A DNA stretch of 64,000 nt, taken from positions 434,001 to 498,000 of the forward strand of contig OX595995.1 in assembly GCA_951394045.1 (NCBI GenBank). Direction: 5' to 3'. Positions 63,048 to 64,000 of this stretch are shown here, one piece after another; position 1 is the stretch's first letter, and every line of letters starts with the position of its first letter. The stretch is from Nitzschia sp. DOCU1 (Eukaryota; Bacillariophyta; Bacillariophyceae; Bacillariales; Bacillariaceae). The notes under the pieces were generated by a model, which worked only from the letters and a program-made list of their open reading frames with translations, searched no databases and was not told the origin of the DNA. The translations under genes were made by a program, and so were the position numbers.

Positions 63048-63676
63048 TGTAGAAAGTGAAATTGCGTTGCTGTATGGCTTTAGGAGTTTGGCTTTAACAT
63101 TTTGGAGCTGTGAAAGGATAACGACGAGAAACTGACGATCAACAAAGAACTTCGAAGCTACGGAATGAAAAAAGGTGAAAGATACGCATATCTCATCGAG
63201 ATATGTCCACAGCTCAAAAAAGGATCTTCGTGATTGATCAATTCGATCCATCCATAAGCATTGGCCTCCAGCTATGTATCATACGTACTCCGATACGCAT
63301 GCGTATGGCCGGTTCAGGGACCCCCGCTGCGAGGACGAGCCCCACCGGAGACTCTACTACTAGTAGTGCCGCTGATTTGCCCAATGTTTGCCAATATAGG
63401 ATATTTCGTCGTATTCTAAGAACTGGTAGCGACGTCGTCGTGCGAGCAACTAGTAGGCCCCCGTTGCTCTACTTCCTGGCACTAGTACTAGTAGTAGGCT
63501 CTCCTGGTTTATCCGCCATGCTTTGGTTGCGTTGTAGCGGCTTTGAGTCCGTTATAGCGCTGCTTTCGGGCACACTTGTAAAAGTGACGGCACCATCTCC
63601 ACCACGATGGGGTGTCGGGTCGTATGCTGCTTTAACTATATATCTTAGTTATGTGAAAGCTTTATTCTATTATTTA
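63048..63676. other. Intergenic with a short glycosyltransferase-gene relic
   Basis: 629 bp. Contains the relic at 63545-63625 and several CTAGTACTAGTAGT-like short palindromes near 63350 and 63480. No gene seen. Confidence 0.4.
63545..63625 (-). pseudogene. Relic of glycosyltransferase 3' end
   Basis: GCGCTGCTTTCGGGCACACT matches GCGCTGCTTTTCGGGCACACT at 57826, and ACGATGGGGTGTCGGGTCG matches ACGATGGGGCGTCGGGTCG at 58083. In the source gene these are about 240 bp apart; here they are 30 bp apart, indicating an internal deletion. Confidence 0.55.
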
Positions 63677-64000
63677 TTATAGGATGTAGGCTCGCTTGAT
63701 GCCGATACGCTGTCGGTACCAAATTCCATTGCGCGTGGGCGCCTCTTCCATGCGCTGGACCGTGTCAAAGCCAGAGATGATTTTGGCAAAGCAGGGCTCC
63801 CCGACATGAATATCCGAGTTATCTTGAGTGTTAATGTAAAACGACGGGCTGTCGTCTGCCGCAAATCCCACACTGTATTTATCGTGGGGGAAATCGGGGC
63901 TGTATTCTCGAAAGGCTACGCTCTCGAGGCCCTTCGCGGCAAAGGAGCGGACTTTAGCTGCGGCGCTACTTCCATCGTACGGAAGAGGTGCAGCCTTGAT
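63677..64000 (-). CDS. Cyclophilin-type peptidyl-prolyl isomerase-like protein, C-terminal part
   Basis: The frame is open from base 64000 to the stop at 63679-63677, at least 107 codons, and starts off the window. Motifs DKYSVGFAADDSPSFYINTQDN, GEPCFAKIISGFDTVQRMEE are typical of cyclophilins (FFINTxxN; PCFGKVxxGxDVVxxIE). Catalytic Arg/Phe region lies mostly upstream. The visible part shows substitutions (NTQDNS for NTxxN) so activity is uncertain. The C-terminus reads WYRQRIGIKRAYIL. Confidence 0.75.
   Translation of the reverse strand: MKAAPLPYDGSSAAAKVRSFAAKGLESVAFREYSPDFPHDKYSVGFAADDSPSFYINTQDNSDIHVGEPCFAKIISGFDTVQRMEEAPTRNGIWYRQRIGIKRAYIL

Overview
The window looks like nuclear DNA of a diatom, most likely a pennate one; I cannot name the species. 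The evidence is as follows. Genes carry short GT-AG introns of about 68-122 bp. Several N-termini have a signal peptide ending in an ASAF-like Ala/Gly-Phe site, the bipartite presequence for secondary plastids. There is a Fea1/phytotransferrin-type surface protein, a heat-shock-factor-type regulator with diverged residues, and Ty3/gypsy and non-LTR retroelements.

Layout. 1-4.85 kb: a minus-strand non-LTR retrotransposon running off the left edge, with a coiled-coil ORF1 and an endonuclease plus reverse-transcriptase ORF2 overlapping by ATGA. 5.0-7.7 kb: a membrane-anchored SGNH hydrolase followed by broken, partly duplicated sequence. 7.97-8.96 kb: an internally deleted threonine-aldolase-like gene, with a 49-bp perfect palindrome upstream. 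9.24-14.22 kb: a complete, apparently young Ty3/gypsy element with identical 143-bp LTRs. 14.4-30.5 kb: a dense host block of a plastid-targeted coiled-coil protein, ALG5, a plastid-targeted fusion of ViaA-like VWA and RavA-like AAA+ domains, a phytotransferrin-like protein, an ATP-grasp ligase, a small tautomerase, a DUF2854 plastid protein and a SAP-domain coiled-coil protein. 30.5-32.4 kb: no gene seen. 32.4-38.4 kb: a decayed beta-helix gene, a zinc alcohol dehydrogenase, an HPAT/SERGT-like glycosyltransferase with a GC-AG intron, and a small coiled-coil protein. 38.8-43.0 kb: a 1360-residue repetitive Glu/Ala/Lys coiled-coil protein. 43.6-51.7 kb: a GCR1-like DNA-binding protein, an ArfGAP, a heat-shock factor, and an MFS transporter with a nearby relic copy of its 3' end. 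52.8-64 kb: an orphan protein, a small hypothetical, an SDR-family reductase, a two-part glycosyltransferase, a palindrome-rich probable non-autonomous transposon, an MLO-like membrane protein with a possible plastid presequence, and the 3' end of a cyclophilin-like gene.

The genes do not form one pathway. Recurring themes are plastid function (14.4, 17.2, 26.6, possibly 28 and 61.3 kb), secretory glycosylation (ALG5 and two other glycosyltransferases), iron acquisition, and mobile-element activity with gene relics. The items I would look at first are the ViaA-RavA fusion, the unusual expression and replication signals in the gypsy element, and the nested palindromes at 60-61 kb. All gene names are motif recognition by eye; no database search was run. 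I found no convincing tRNA, rRNA or CRISPR.
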